Positions 1 through 9,120 of a stretch of DNA of 64,000 nucleotides are shown here, piece by piece. How positions within the stretch are numbered: the stretch's first letter is position 1; each line of letters opens with the position of its first letter. This stretch comes from Pectinophora gossypiella. Lineage: Eukaryota > Arthropoda > Insecta > Lepidoptera > Gelechiidae. The notes under the pieces were generated by a model. That model was not told the DNA's origin. It made no database searches and saw only the letters and a list, made by a program, of their open reading frames with translations. The stretch lies in the NCBI RefSeq assembly GCF_024362695.1, contig NC_065414.1, forward strand, positions 1,071,501-1,135,500, in the 5' to 3' direction. The position numbers and the translations under genes are program-made.

Positions 1-629
1 CCAGTACCTCGCAGTCTTCTATGTAACTCTGCCGTGAACAATGTATCAGCCAATTTTGAATTTGCCAGAATAGCCATATTATCGTAGACACCAGGATCAT
101 TCCAGTGTTCGAAATCGAAATCTCCCAAAGCTGCTAAGGCTACGGAGCTGTTGATTATTCTGCTTGGAGCTGATGCTTTTAAGAATGGCAGCAATAAAAA
201 TGTCAGTAGGAATGCTCCGTAATAGTTCACCTGCATAGTGAGGTTGAGTCCGTCTTCTGTAAGTGTGTCTGGTAAAGCAAAAGCTACAGCGTTGTTCACT
301 AAAATGTCAACTCGTTTTTCAAAGAGCATCGTTTGAGTAGCAAAATTTCTCACAGATTTAAGGGAGCTGAGGTCTAGCAGTCTGTATGTAACATCTCGAT
401 TGCCCGTCTGGTCGATGATATCGTCTTGTGCGATCTTCAGTTTGGTTTGGTTTCGACTAGCGATGACCACTCTGGCTCCTTTCTGGGCTAATTTCTTCGC
501 ACTTTCAAACCCAACTCCGGTACCACCACCGGTAATGATTGCAACTTTTCCATTAAGCATTCCATTAGTTTCACAAGGTTTGAGCTTAAATCCCTTTGGA
601 ATTTTTACGTCTTCAGAAAATTCGTCCAT
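1..629 (-). CDS. Short-chain dehydrogenase/reductase, retinol-dehydrogenase-like (partial, copy 1)
   Basis: The 3' part lies beyond the window start, so only the first 209 codons are seen, read leftward from the ATG at 629-627. The Rossmann glycine motif TGGGTGVG is at residues 33-40, followed by the NADP-type run VVIASRN, NNA at 112-114, and the serine stretch RIINSS near 157-162. The family is the RDH11/RDH12-like classical SDRs, which normally reduce or oxidise retinoid or steroid carbonyls on ER membranes with NADP(H). Two features are odd. NNAG is NNAV here, and the YxxxK active-site Tyr is Leu188 (ILANSK) while Lys192 is kept. The visible part is one uninterrupted exon. It is a close paralogue of the complete gene at 1924-2820 in the same orientation, so this looks like a tandem array. 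SDR family membership is secure; catalytic activity is doubtful. Confidence 0.88.
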   Translation of the reverse strand, partial: MDEFSEDVKIPKGFKLKPCETNGMLNGKVAIITGGGTGVGFESAKKLAQKGARVVIASRNQTKLKIAQDDIIDQTGNRDVTYRLLDLSSLKSVRNFATQTMLFEKRVDILVNNAVAFALPDTLTEDGLNLTMQVNYYGAFLLTFLLLPFLKASAPSRIINSSVALAALGDFDFEHWNDPGVYDNMAILANSKLADTLFTAELHRRLRGT

Positions 630-1888
630 TTTTGTCACAGTTGAGCTGAGAACAAGTATCTGAGACGATCAGTGCACTGATGAGAGTAAAATAAGTCCGT
701 CCGGTGATTTTAAACAATCGACTTTGTTTTTAAAAGGATCTTGTAATGTTTTCGGATGTCACTGGATACCCGCAAATGTAAACCATAAGACGCATTGAAG
801 TTGTATGCTTGCAATGTAAAACGATAATATAAGCAACAAAAGCATTAAAAAGTATCAAATATGCCTTATCATGTATCTGTTCCGATCACAACTATACAAA
901 TATTTGCTCTGGTGAAGTCTTATAAATGCTTCAAACGGGTCAAAACAGCGGATTTGTATACAATATTGAAGTAAACAATCTATTGTTCTCTTATTTTATA
1001 CGATTTGCATTTAAACATTTGTTGCATGTTGGTCGGATGTTTAACAAATATATTGAGGAATCGGATAAATATGTAAAACTATTTTTATATTTATTTATAT
1101 TAAATATACATTAAGACGAATAAAAACTGCAATAATATGGTAATAACGACTATCAGGAAGTGTTTGTAAAGAATCACCCATTTTAGCTCTAGCTATTATT
1201 TTAAAGGTTAACATGTTTGTAAATGACTTTATTAAATACGTCAGCCATTGCGTTTTTAACTAACTGCATAATTAGTCATCACCTGAAATCATCATCATCA
1301 TCTCCCTAGCGTTATCCCGTGTACACAGGGTCCGCTTACCTTACCTGAAGATTTGGCAGGTCCGGTTTTATACAGAAGCAACACCTGAAATATTGATGTA
1401 TAATATATGTTAGTATAGAAATAAGTTCATCAATAAAATCTAAAGAAACCTGATTGAACATATAGGAGATTACGTGGTAAATTCGCAAATTACGTTTAGC
1501 CTTCTAATATAATTTAATCACTAAAAAGGAAAAATAAGCTACTAAATAAAAATGCATAATTTATTTTCTCACAAATAATATAAATCCACGAAACTAAACT
1601 ATATATCTTACAAATGAGATCTGTTTTTTATTATTTTTGTGCAAGTAGAAAAAAAACATGCGTGTAAAATTTATATTATAAAAGCTAATATTTATATTTA
1701 TAGTCTATCTTTTCTATATCCTATTTTGACTTACTCAAAATGCATAATTTTGTGTTATTAATTGCTAATTGCTATAATAATATCCTGCTGTAGTTGTACA
1801 TAGTTCAAATTAGTATACAAATTGACTGATTAAAACTGTAAACATTTCATATACTTGCTTACAGAAAGTATTCTTACGAGTATACACA
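630..1888. other. Intergenic spacer between the tandem SDR genes
   Basis: AT-rich spacer. The run just upstream of copy 1 (about 715-750) resembles the equivalent region upstream of copy 2 (about 2925-2950): both have a T-rich stretch beside GGATC and GTAATG, so part of the promoter was probably duplicated with the gene. A SINE-C fragment lies at 1286-1387. Nothing else is recognisable. Confidence 0.5.
1286..1387 (-). repeat. SINE-C 3' fragment
   Basis: Matches the 3' end of SINE-C seen at 31072-31333, 55700-55912 and 60155-60355: CCGGACCTG, a GGTAAG segment, CGGGATAA and a trailing GATGAT run, all in reverse. Confidence 0.6.
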
Positions 1889-1894
1889 TTTATT
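1889..1894 (-). terminator. Poly(A) signal AATAAA of SDR copy 2
   Basis: TTTATT on the plus strand reads AATAAA on the minus strand, about 30 nt past the stop codon of the SDR gene at 1924-2820. Confidence 0.55.
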
Positions 1895-1923
1895 ACAGAA
1901 ATAATAACACAATTTGTAAAATA

Positions 1924-2820
1924 TTATCGTTCACTAGATTCCCAGTCTTCTTCATTACTAATATTTACAGCTGCTTTTGAAGCCTCCCATAGTTTTTTAG
2001 TCAAATCTGTATCACTGACCAGCCAGTGATTCAACCATTTCCTACAAAACTTAAAATGCTGTCCGCTCTCTTCTTCTAAGGTAGGCTCTGCTGCTATATA
2101 CGCTATTTGCTGTCCCACTTCCTCTTTCTTCAGCCCTACTAGGTTAATGAAGAATTTTGACACTTCTTTAATTGCTTCTGGCGCGTTAATAAGTATATCA
2201 GTGTCTTTAACAACGAAAGGATCAAAACTGTTTGCTGTAACACCAGTGCCTTTCAGTCTTCGGTCTAATTCTGCCGTGAATAATGTCTCAGCCAGTTTTG
2301 AATTCGCTAAGGCAGTTATGAAATTGTAACGGCCAATATCGTTCCAATGGTCGAAGTCTAAGTGTCCGATGTACATAGATGAGGCAGAACTGTTGATGAT
2401 TCTACTAGGAGCTGAAGATTTTAACATGGGCAGCAAAAGAAATGTAAGTAAAAAGGACCCGAAGTAGTTGACTTGCATGGTCAAGTTCAGGCCATCTGCG
2501 GTCAACGTGTCTGGTAAACCAACTGATCCTGCGTTGTTGATTAAAACATCAAGACGTTTTTCGTAACTTAAGGTTTCACTAGCGAAATTTCTCACTGATT
2601 TTAAAGAGCCAAGGTCTAAAAGTCTGTAGTAAACATCACTATTTCCAGTTGCTTCTTTAATGTTATCCCGAGCGAGTTTCAGTTTAGTCTCATTTCGGCT
2701 AGCGATCACAACTCTAGCTCCACGTTTGGCTAAGTTTTTAGCTGTTTCAAATCCTATTCCCGAACTACCCCCGGTCACAACTATCACTTTTCCTTCAAGT
2801 CTAGCGTCTGTGTCACACAT
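1924..2820 (-). CDS. Short-chain dehydrogenase/reductase, retinol-dehydrogenase-like (copy 2)
   Basis: Complete single-exon gene of 298 aa, a normal length for RDH11/12-type SDRs. I start it at the ATG at 2820-2818; the in-frame codons upstream begin only with TTG. TGGSSGIG (residues 16-23) binds the dinucleotide, VVIASRN suits NADP(H), and NNAG is at 95-98. The serine run RIINSS is near 139-145 and the usual RDH tail AELDRRLKGTG follows. In RDH enzymes the active site reads YxxSK. Here it reads LANSK, with Leu171 in the Tyr place and Lys175 retained. The PG step after the active site is also changed (FDPF). A Tyr-less SDR would lack the proton donor, so a binding or regulatory role, or a changed reaction, is possible. 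The minus-strand AATAAA at 1894-1889 would end the transcript. Confidence 0.92.
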   Translation of the reverse strand: MCDTDARLEGKVIVVTGGSSGIGFETAKNLAKRGARVVIASRNETKLKLARDNIKEATGNSDVYYRLLDLGSLKSVRNFASETLSYEKRLDVLINNAGSVGLPDTLTADGLNLTMQVNYFGSFLLTFLLLPMLKSSAPSRIINSSASSMYIGHLDFDHWNDIGRYNFITALANSKLAETLFTAELDRRLKGTGVTANSFDPFVVKDTDILINAPEAIKEVSKFFINLVGLKKEEVGQQIAYIAAEPTLEEESGQHFKFCRKWLNHWLVSDTDLTKKLWEASKAAVNISNEEDWESSER

Positions 2821-3143
2821 TTCTGCTCCTTGAAGACTCAAGACTCAACACAACTTTATGAATCCGTGACGATCGACGAACTGAGAAGAGGAAAATCAAC
2901 TCAAGTTAAGGCTCAGAACAACTGGGTTTTTGTTATAAAAAGGATCAGTAATGTACCTTCGGTTCTCACTCGATTGTCACTTATAGATAGAAGAGATAAG
3001 ACGCGAGAACGCGTGAGAATTTCATACTACAGCGATAAGAAATGTATTATGTCACTCATATGATACAGTGACACTGCTAATCTAGATAAGGTGATGTCCT
3101 ACTTTTAAACCTGTTAGACGTATGAAGAATCATAGAAATTGGA

Positions 3144-3173
3144 CACTTACCTAGTCATATGACTAGGTAAGTG
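3144..3173. repeat. 30-bp perfect palindrome next to a TATA-like box
   Basis: Both 15-nt arms pair without mismatch around CATATG. A TATATAAAG sequence follows on the plus strand at 3177-3185. No plus-strand gene was found downstream, so its role is unknown. Confidence 0.8.
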
Positions 3174-3368
3174 CCTTATATAAAGTAAGGGACTGCAGAC
3201 TGCAACTTGTTTGTCGTCAATGTTGTTTCTGCTAGTATTATCATAAAATATTCTAACGGAACTTACAGGTTTAGTACAGCTGGGATAAGTATGCGTTTTA
3301 AAGAGTACCAGCTCGCTTTGATAGCTAGAGTTGTTCCAAGGTCTTTATGACTTAAGGCTGGCAACCAA

Positions 3369-3486
3369 TATACATTGTTTTAAGTTTACGCGGTTATGAC
3401 ACTTGCAACGTGTGTCGAAATATCGGAAGTCTCATATATCCCTGATTTAAACGCGGTAAGAACCCGTTATCATGTTTTAATTATGA
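3369..3486 (+). repeat. Repeat Q, short retroposon-like unit (copy 1)
   Basis: About 115 bp that match, in opposite orientation, the unit at 50012-50124, which is flanked by a 12-bp direct repeat. Shared landmarks are ACGCGGTTAT, GTCGAAATATCGG, GTCTCATAT and GCGGTAAGAACCCGTTAT. The family is not identified. Confidence 0.6.
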
Positions 3487-3519
3487 TAACCAATATATCA
3501 GTATATTTGGCGGTTAATA

Positions 3520-3830
3520 CTCCCTAACATCCTATATTCTGCTGAAACGTGGACTGTGTACCGCCGGCACATCCGTATGCTAGATTGCTTCAACCTCAAA
3601 TGTCTGCGGAAAATTCTAAGGATCCCATGAAAGATGGTTCATGACTTTGAACATCAACGGCGCTTAGAGCTTGATGCGAAGCGCGATTAATTGAATGCCC
3701 GATCACCTGCGGCGATCAATTATACATATTTAAATGGTGTGCTCACATGCCCGCTATGTGCGAGGATCTTTTCCAATAACGTTGGAGTTGAAACAGTCGC
3801 CGTAGCAGAAATCGGCTGGTTCATCATCAT
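3520..3830 (+). pseudogene. LINE reverse-transcriptase C-terminal remnant
   Basis: Broken reading frame with the typical C-terminal LINE motif (YSAETWTVYRRHIRML, then CLRKILRIPW), and after a frame break a Cys-containing tail (CPLCARIFSNNVG). This matches the end of endonuclease-reverse-transcriptase LINE proteins. It has stops and is inactive. Confidence 0.6.
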
Positions 3831-3974
3831 TATCATCATCACTAGAGATATGGCTACTTACTTATAATGTCATCATCATCCTCCTGCCCTTTCCTAGTTT
3901 TGGTCATCATGAGGAGACATACTGCCTAATATAACTACCTGAAAGGATGCTCTCTATCCATATTAGTCCAATAA

Positions 3975-4125
3975 ATATTATGATCCGTGCTTCGTGAAGG
4001 GCACCTAAACAGTCGGTCCCGGCTACAGTAAGTATGTAGTCGTTACATGAACTATGTCAAGGGTCTTTGGCTCAATAGCAACCCTGACGTCAGGAATTAT
4101 GAACTTGATGAGGTCAGTCATTGGT
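3975..4125 (+). repeat. SINE-A 3' fragment
   Basis: Contains the SINE-A body: CCGTGCTTCG, GGTCCCGG, GTAGTCGTTACATGA, then TTGGCTCAATAG and ACCCTGACG. It is diverged. Confidence 0.6.
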
Positions 4126-4424
4126 TTAGACCCTCCCCCCCCCATTGAAGATTACAAGCGTAAATTGAATTTATTATTTCCTTTGAATTTAATCGAACAC
4201 TTCGAGTCTCGTAAATGGAAACTCGTGGTAATACTGAGGAAGTATTTTAAGAATAAATTGCTATTTGATTCACGTTTAATGTGCCTGTCATTATGATAGG
4301 ACGTTGTTATATTTTTATATATTATAGTTCATTAACATCGCACTGTTACTTATTGTAGTTTTTTGGACTATAACCCAATTAATGTTGGGATTTTCCACTT
4401 GTATCTATTTTTGTCCCTAACATA
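4126..4424. other. Unassigned AT-rich DNA
   Basis: Contains a C-homopolymer near 4132-4143 and otherwise AT-rich sequence. I recognise no gene or repeat. Confidence 0.4.
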
Positions 4425-4565
4425 AAATAAATAGCCATTATACGTCCCACTGCTGGGCACAGGCCTCCTCTTAATCAACCAGAGGACGTATTGAGCATAC
4501 TCCACCACGCTGCTTCACTGCGGATTGGTGGAGATGTTTTTACGGCGAATAGCCGGATTGTTGCT
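4425..4565 (+). repeat. Repeat K (CCCACTGCTGGGC family)
   Basis: Begins near CGTCCCACTGCTGGGCACAG with GGCCTCCTC after it. The same start occurs at 49848-49905 and, diverged, at 13130-13455 and 50355-50520, so this is an interspersed family. Confidence 0.55.
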
Positions 4566-5184
4566 ATGTCTACCCTGTCAGCGATTATAAGCGTGATTTT
4601 TATTTACTTTTTACTGAAAATGTGTCTTTGAGCACCTTTAACAACGTTAGAAAGAAGCAGCTACATTGTATGAGAAAGTCAAATTTTCCTTCAAATCTGT
4701 CTGTCTTGCAATCTTTGAGGGCAAGTTATTTAGTTTTTTGCCCGTATTAAGGGTACTTTTTTTGAATGTTTCTAAAAGCCTATTAAATGGAGCAGTTTTT
4801 AGAAATACTTTCAGTGTCCATGACAATCTCATGTGTTTATTATTCTTCGGCGAAGTTTTAACAACTGTAACAATTTTGGTCGAATTCTCACTTTGACTTC
4901 CGATAACTTTTTTTTTATCTGTGATTTCACTTTGATTTATCTTTTATTGAGCGGTACACAAACTTGGGCATAGTTGTGAAGTAAAATAAAATAATTATTA
5001 AGAAAGGGATAGCGACAAAATGATTATTTCTGAAGTAAGGTAGAAAATCTAGAAAAAGGTACAAAATGGGTCATATCTCCTAAACCGTAAATAATTGCTG
5101 AACATACATGGGGGTGTTTCTGGTAGCTAATGAGCCCCTCTTTCTAATTTTTCATTTTGAACCTGAACTTCTGGGCCACCCTGT
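4566..5184. other. Unassigned DNA with a possible MITE end
   Basis: No gene seen. CACCCTGTATAATA at about 5178-5191 resembles the outer end (TATACAGGGTG) of the foldback family at 48909-49147. The ORFs of 60-80 codons on both strands have no recognisable content. Confidence 0.35.
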
Positions 5185-5345
5185 ATAATAGGCTCGCGTG
5201 TGTCCACAATCTCACCTGATGGTAAGTGGCGATGTGGTCTGTGGATCACGCTTACCTAGTAAATGCCTACTTATTCACTCGCACAGTTCGCAGTTCGCAT
5301 CAAAAAGGAAGAGGCAAAACGCTTAGTGCGGATTGAAAATCTTAC
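5185..5345 (+). repeat. Repeat R (copy 1)
   Basis: Shares ATAGGCT, ACCTGATG, GCGATGTGGTCT and AAGAGGCAAAA with 13170-13375. The second copy sits inside repeat K, which shows that R is mobile or was mobile. Confidence 0.5.
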
Positions 5346-5475
5346 TTCTCTCTTTTAAATTTATATTTAGTTTGCCCGACAGGGTCTGTGATATGATACC
5401 AACTTGTATACCATAATAGTATGCAAATAAAGAATATTGAATAGAATCCATGAAATTAGAAGGTTGTCTTATGTA

Positions 5476-5815
5476 TTTTTTTTTTGATGATGGTTAATGA
5501 AATGACGAAAGGTAATGACGATTAATGATAAAACCTAAGCCCCCACCCTCGGAGCAGGCTCCTACTCCGAACCCCAAACGAATTAACTTAAAAGTCCGCA
5601 TAAACTTTCGAGTTATGAAGCGGCTTGTTGGCACGAAGCGAAAATAGGTAGGTACACTTTGTTTATTAAATATTCCGATATAATAAGACTATCGTGAATG
5701 TTTACCGACTAATTTAATGCGATCATTAACCACAAAACACCACTTCGTATTGTTTATTTAGATTATTCAATGAAGAAAGCAAGCGTCCCGTTTCCGTTCC
5801 CGCCGAAAAGTCCAT
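5476..5815 (+). repeat. Repeat H (uninterrupted copy)
   Basis: About 340 bp matching 9254-9458 plus 11213-11335. Shared runs include CGAACCCCAAACGA, CCGCATAAACTTTCGAG and AACCACAAAACA. It serves as the empty-site reference for the transposon at 9459-11212. Function unknown. Confidence 0.7.
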
Positions 5816-6035
5816 AAGCAAAAACAAAATAGAAATACAAAACGTTGTAAAAAAGAGGAAATATTTAAAACATGTAAAAAGATTATCTGCGAAGAGTTCG
5901 CAACACAGTTATTGCCGTAAACACCCTTGACAAAGTTCATATCCTTGTACGTGTTGCAGCATACACATCTTACATTATGTGCGACATTGGACTAGATATT
6001 GTACTATAGTAGTTGTTTAATATAAATAGGTAACA

Positions 6036-6480
6036 ACCTCCGTGGTTCAGTGGTTGAGCCTTGGGCTCACCTGCTTGCCGAACTTCATGTGACGTCACGA
6101 ATCGGGGATCGCCATCTTGGCTGCTTACGCGGTACGACGGAATCAAATCGATGTTCGATTTGCTCCAATCTGAATCGGCTTCGTCTTAGCCGGTAGCCCC
6201 CCTGGTCATGAGTTCGATTCCCAGTGGGGACATATCACAAAAATGACTTTGTAGTCCCTAGTTTGGTTAGGACATTAAAGGCTGATCACCTGATTGTCCG
6301 AAAGTAAGATGATCCGTGCTTCGGAAGGCACGTTAAGCCGTTGGTCCCGGTTACTACTTGATGTAAGTAAGTACTCGTTACATGAGCCATGTCAGGGGCC
6401 TTTGGCGGCTCAATAGTAACCCTGAAACCAGGGTTGGTGAGGTTGGTACTCCACCTCACAACCCACTCGATAGAAGAGGA
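6036..6480 (+). repeat. SINE-A (tRNA-derived), with extra head sequence
   Basis: The tRNA-like head CCTCCGTGGTTCAGTGG (A box) starts the copy. About 130 bp of unrelated sequence (about 6070-6200) then lies before the B box GAGTTCGATTCCCAG. The body follows normally to CCTCACAACCCAC. Other SINE-A copies have about 35 bp between the boxes, so this one gained an insertion or arose by recombination. Confidence 0.75.
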
Positions 6481-6553
6481 ATATGAATAGGTAGTGTTCA
6501 GGGCTGGTTCCCCTCGCCCAGTATACAGGGTGTTAGTGACACCGTATCGTGTA

Positions 6554-7018
6554 GTGTTTATATCTACATTTTATATAATATAACATGCATATCAAAATAC
6601 ATAATGGCCCCGATTCCTGCAAAGACCTCCTAATTTTATTTCAAATTATATCTGTCATTTTTTTATCCGTTGAAAAAGATAGGGAGGGGTAATCGACACG
6701 CATATTTTTTTTTGGAATACACGTCAAACGCAGAAATCTAAAACAACCGTCTAAAATTTTTACATCGGCCAATAGCCCGACAGAATTAAGTAGACAGCAC
6801 GTCAAACGGATTGCATACCAAAGAGCTGCCTATTTTATACGCACAGGTTATTTATTCATTTTAAAATTAACTTGTTGACAATCATCCGCCCCGTTCCTTT
6901 TCACCGGATAAAAAAAATGACGGTTATAACTTAAAATAAAATTAGGTGTCTGCAGGAATCGGGGCCATTATGTATTTTGTTTTGCATGTTATATTAAATA
7001 AAATGTAGATATAAACAC
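6554..7018. mobile_element. MITE G, long-armed foldback element (465 bp)
   Basis: Starts GTGTTTATATCTACATTTTA and ends with its reverse complement, with arms of about 125 bp. The inner arm GGCCCCGATTCCTGCA is repeated inverted near 6951-6966. It has no coding capacity. One arm of a relative is at 46583-46770. Superfamily unassigned. Confidence 0.75.
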
Positions 7019-7207
7019 CGCCTATTGTGTAACGCCACATACCACGTTGAGAGGCGAAACTTGTCACCATAATGTTTATTTATTTAAACTCAATTATAAT
7101 GAGTGTGAGTGTGTTTTTCTTACACTTGAGACCATCCAGTGAGAGAGTGAAAAGTCAATGATTACCGAACTTCCCTTTTTGTGAAGTGTTACAAATATAC
7201 ATAGGTA

Positions 7208-7612
7208 AACTTGGGGGTTAAAAAGGCCACATCGAAATTCATCTAAAAAAAAACAATAGTGCTATTTGACAGTTGCTTGCATTGCGCACTTACTTTTTTA
7301 AGCGCAAATGTTAAATTGCAATTTTATTTTATTTATTTTATTTTATTTATTTAAAAGGTACACACAACAGGTAACAATCATGGCATGCGAAAATAAAAGG
7401 TTACAGATGTGGGTAATAACTAGATTGAAACCCAAAACGTGTATAGATACACGGCATGGTTAGGAAATTTTGTAACGTGAGGTTAGTTGCAGTTAAATGC
7501 TAAAAAGTGGTTAATTACTAAATAACAACAAAATAAAACAAGGAAAAAAAAAGACAAAAATATTGCTTTTTAGATCAATAGCTTCGATGTGACCCGTTTT
7601 AACTCCCCTGTT
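7208..7612. mobile_element. MITE I (copy 1), interrupted
   Basis: Left arm GGGGGTTAAAAAGGCCACATC near 7213; right arm CTTCGATGTGACCCG then TTTTAACTCCCC near 7580-7610. The central stem (TTGCATTGCGCAC, GCGCAAATG) matches the shorter copy at 45560-45719. The right half is displaced by a LINE-tail insertion (about 7326-7556). Confidence 0.65.
7326..7556 (-). repeat. LINE-like 3' tail inserted in MITE I
   Basis: Starts with a (TTTTAT)n-type run, then TTAAAAGGTACACACAACAGG. The copy at 45560-45719 lacks this segment, so it is a later insertion. The LINE clade cannot be told from the tail. Confidence 0.45.
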
Positions 7613-7709
7613 GCCTGGTTTTTCCCGGGATAAGATGAGATAGACTAATGGAATCCTGTTTGCATCATTGTATGGGACATACCTAATAGTCTACCATTTA
7701 TGGTCAGTC

Positions 7710-7915
7710 ACATCTCTAGCGCGGGCAAACCAACGCGTCTGAATGTTTGGATCTTGTCATTTAATATAACATATACATACATACATAAACTCACGCCTAT
7801 TTCCCACCGGGGTAAGCAGAGACTATAGAATTCCATTTGCTTCGATCCTGACACACTTCTCTTGCTTCCTCCACATTCATCAATCGCTTCATACACGCAC
7901 GCCGGTTCAGAGTAG
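7710..7915 (-). repeat. Repeat B (copy 1)
   Basis: Shares AACTCACGCC, TTTCCCACCGGGGTAAGCAG, TTCCATTTGCTTCGATC and CACGCCGGTTCAGAG with 32155-32289 and, inverted, with 51180-51330. It stays open for about 40 codons on the minus strand, but I see no known protein there. Confidence 0.65.
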
Positions 7916-7999
7916 ATCGTATTAAACCTAATTAATATAATACCCTATTTAATATAATATCCTAAGTAATACAGTTCATTCAATTATTTGTGTTGGTTT

Positions 8000-8311
8000 T
8001 TATTATAATTACCAGCGCTCCCTACATTGTAACATAACGTAGCATCACGCCTGAAGGGGTAGGAAGAGGTATATAGTAGGACCCACTTTAGAACCCTGTC
8101 GCACTATCATATGTGACATTTAATGAGACTTACGGTTTAATTTGTCAAAAAGGTTAATGTGACATGGTTTCAAAGTGTATACATATTAGTACTCGTGACC
8201 GTACATACACCCACTCCTCGTCAGCTATGTAGGTGTAAGTCTTATGTTATAGGGGGCGACACTATTGCTATTAAGGAAAAAAAAATACCTCAACATAACA
8301 TAGCATGAACC
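8000..8311. other. Unassigned repeat-like DNA
   Basis: Two related stretches (GCATCACGCCTGAAGGGGTA near 8041 and CAGGCGTCTATCCCCGAAGG near 8551) each precede a CTCGYCAGCTATGT run, suggesting a diverged local repeat. No gene. Confidence 0.4.
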
Positions 8312-8535
8312 TTACAGAGGGCAGCAGTAACTGTCAGTACTATTCAGAGGCGGAGGACAGGAGTCCTAGTATGGCTCTGTAATAGACTACTCTGGGCGCC
8401 ATCCTACTTGCGTCAGACAGAGTACTGCGGGGCGGAAGGCAAGAGGGAAACCACTGCCCTATTTTTCCCTAAAAAAAGTAGCATAGAAAATGCTGCACCG
8501 ACAAGAGCGTGGCTCTTAAATTGATGATGATGAAC
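8312..8535 (+). repeat. Repeat L (copy 1)
   Basis: Runs from CAGAGGGCAGCAGTAACTGT through GGCGGAGGACAGGAGTCCTA to GAGCGTGGCTCTT and a GATGATG end. Near-identical to 33283-33505; part occurs inverted at 14330-14490. Confidence 0.7.
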
Positions 8536-8717
8536 ATAGCATCAGGCGTCTATCCCCGAAGGGGTATACCATAAAGGTACACCCACACCTCGCCAGCTAT
8601 GTTTGAGTCCGATATAACCGCGTGATCACGTGATATCAAACATATATAATTGACTTAGCAAACTGACGTATCTGCATTTGTTTGGTAAAATAATTTGTGT
8701 CTTATAGACAATAACAA

Positions 8718-8824
8718 CACAGGACCACACAGGACCGCACAGGACACACAGGACCGCACAGGACACATAGAACCGCACAGGACACACAGGACACACAGGA
8801 CTCACGGGACCGCACAGGACCGCG
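8718..8824. repeat. Minisatellite of CACAGGAC(CG) units
   Basis: About ten head-to-tail 8-12-bp units built on ACACAGGAC and CGCACAGGAC. It lies about 160 bp past the GMC gene's stop codon. Confidence 0.85.
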
Positions 8825-8975
8825 AAAAATGGAAAGAATCTTGTAGGCTAGATTATATTAGACAATAACAAAAGGTGCAAATCAGATTCGTCAAAAATTT
8901 CAGATACTTACGTCAGTTAGCGACGAATGGTCCAAGAAAGTTTAATTGAAACTCATGAAGTCCTCAACAAATATA

Positions 8976-8981
8976 TTTATT
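8976..8981 (-). terminator. Poly(A) signal AATAAA of the GMC gene
   Basis: AATAAA on the minus strand begins 3 nt after the TAG stop (8987-8985), implying a very short 3' UTR. Confidence 0.6.
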
Positions 8982-8984
8982 AGT

Positions 8985-9120
8985 CTAGTGAATATTGGCA
9001 TGTTTTATGAGGTCGGCCGCTCGCTCTGCCATGGCAATCAGCACAGAATTAGGATACAGTGATAGAGGAGACGGCAGCACACTTGCATCCATAATACGAA
9101 CACGCGATACCGATTTTACT
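8985..9120 (-). CDS. GMC exon 11: C-terminus and stop
   Basis: Encodes RIMDASVLPSPLSLYPNSVL then IAMAERAADLI and TAG. Asn of PNS aligns with the second catalytic residue of Asn-type GMC enzymes. Confidence 0.92.

Noticed and set aside
7708..7896. 62-codon minus-strand ORF as a gene
   Set aside because: It is repeat B; the same reading frame occurs at 32159-32362 within another copy.
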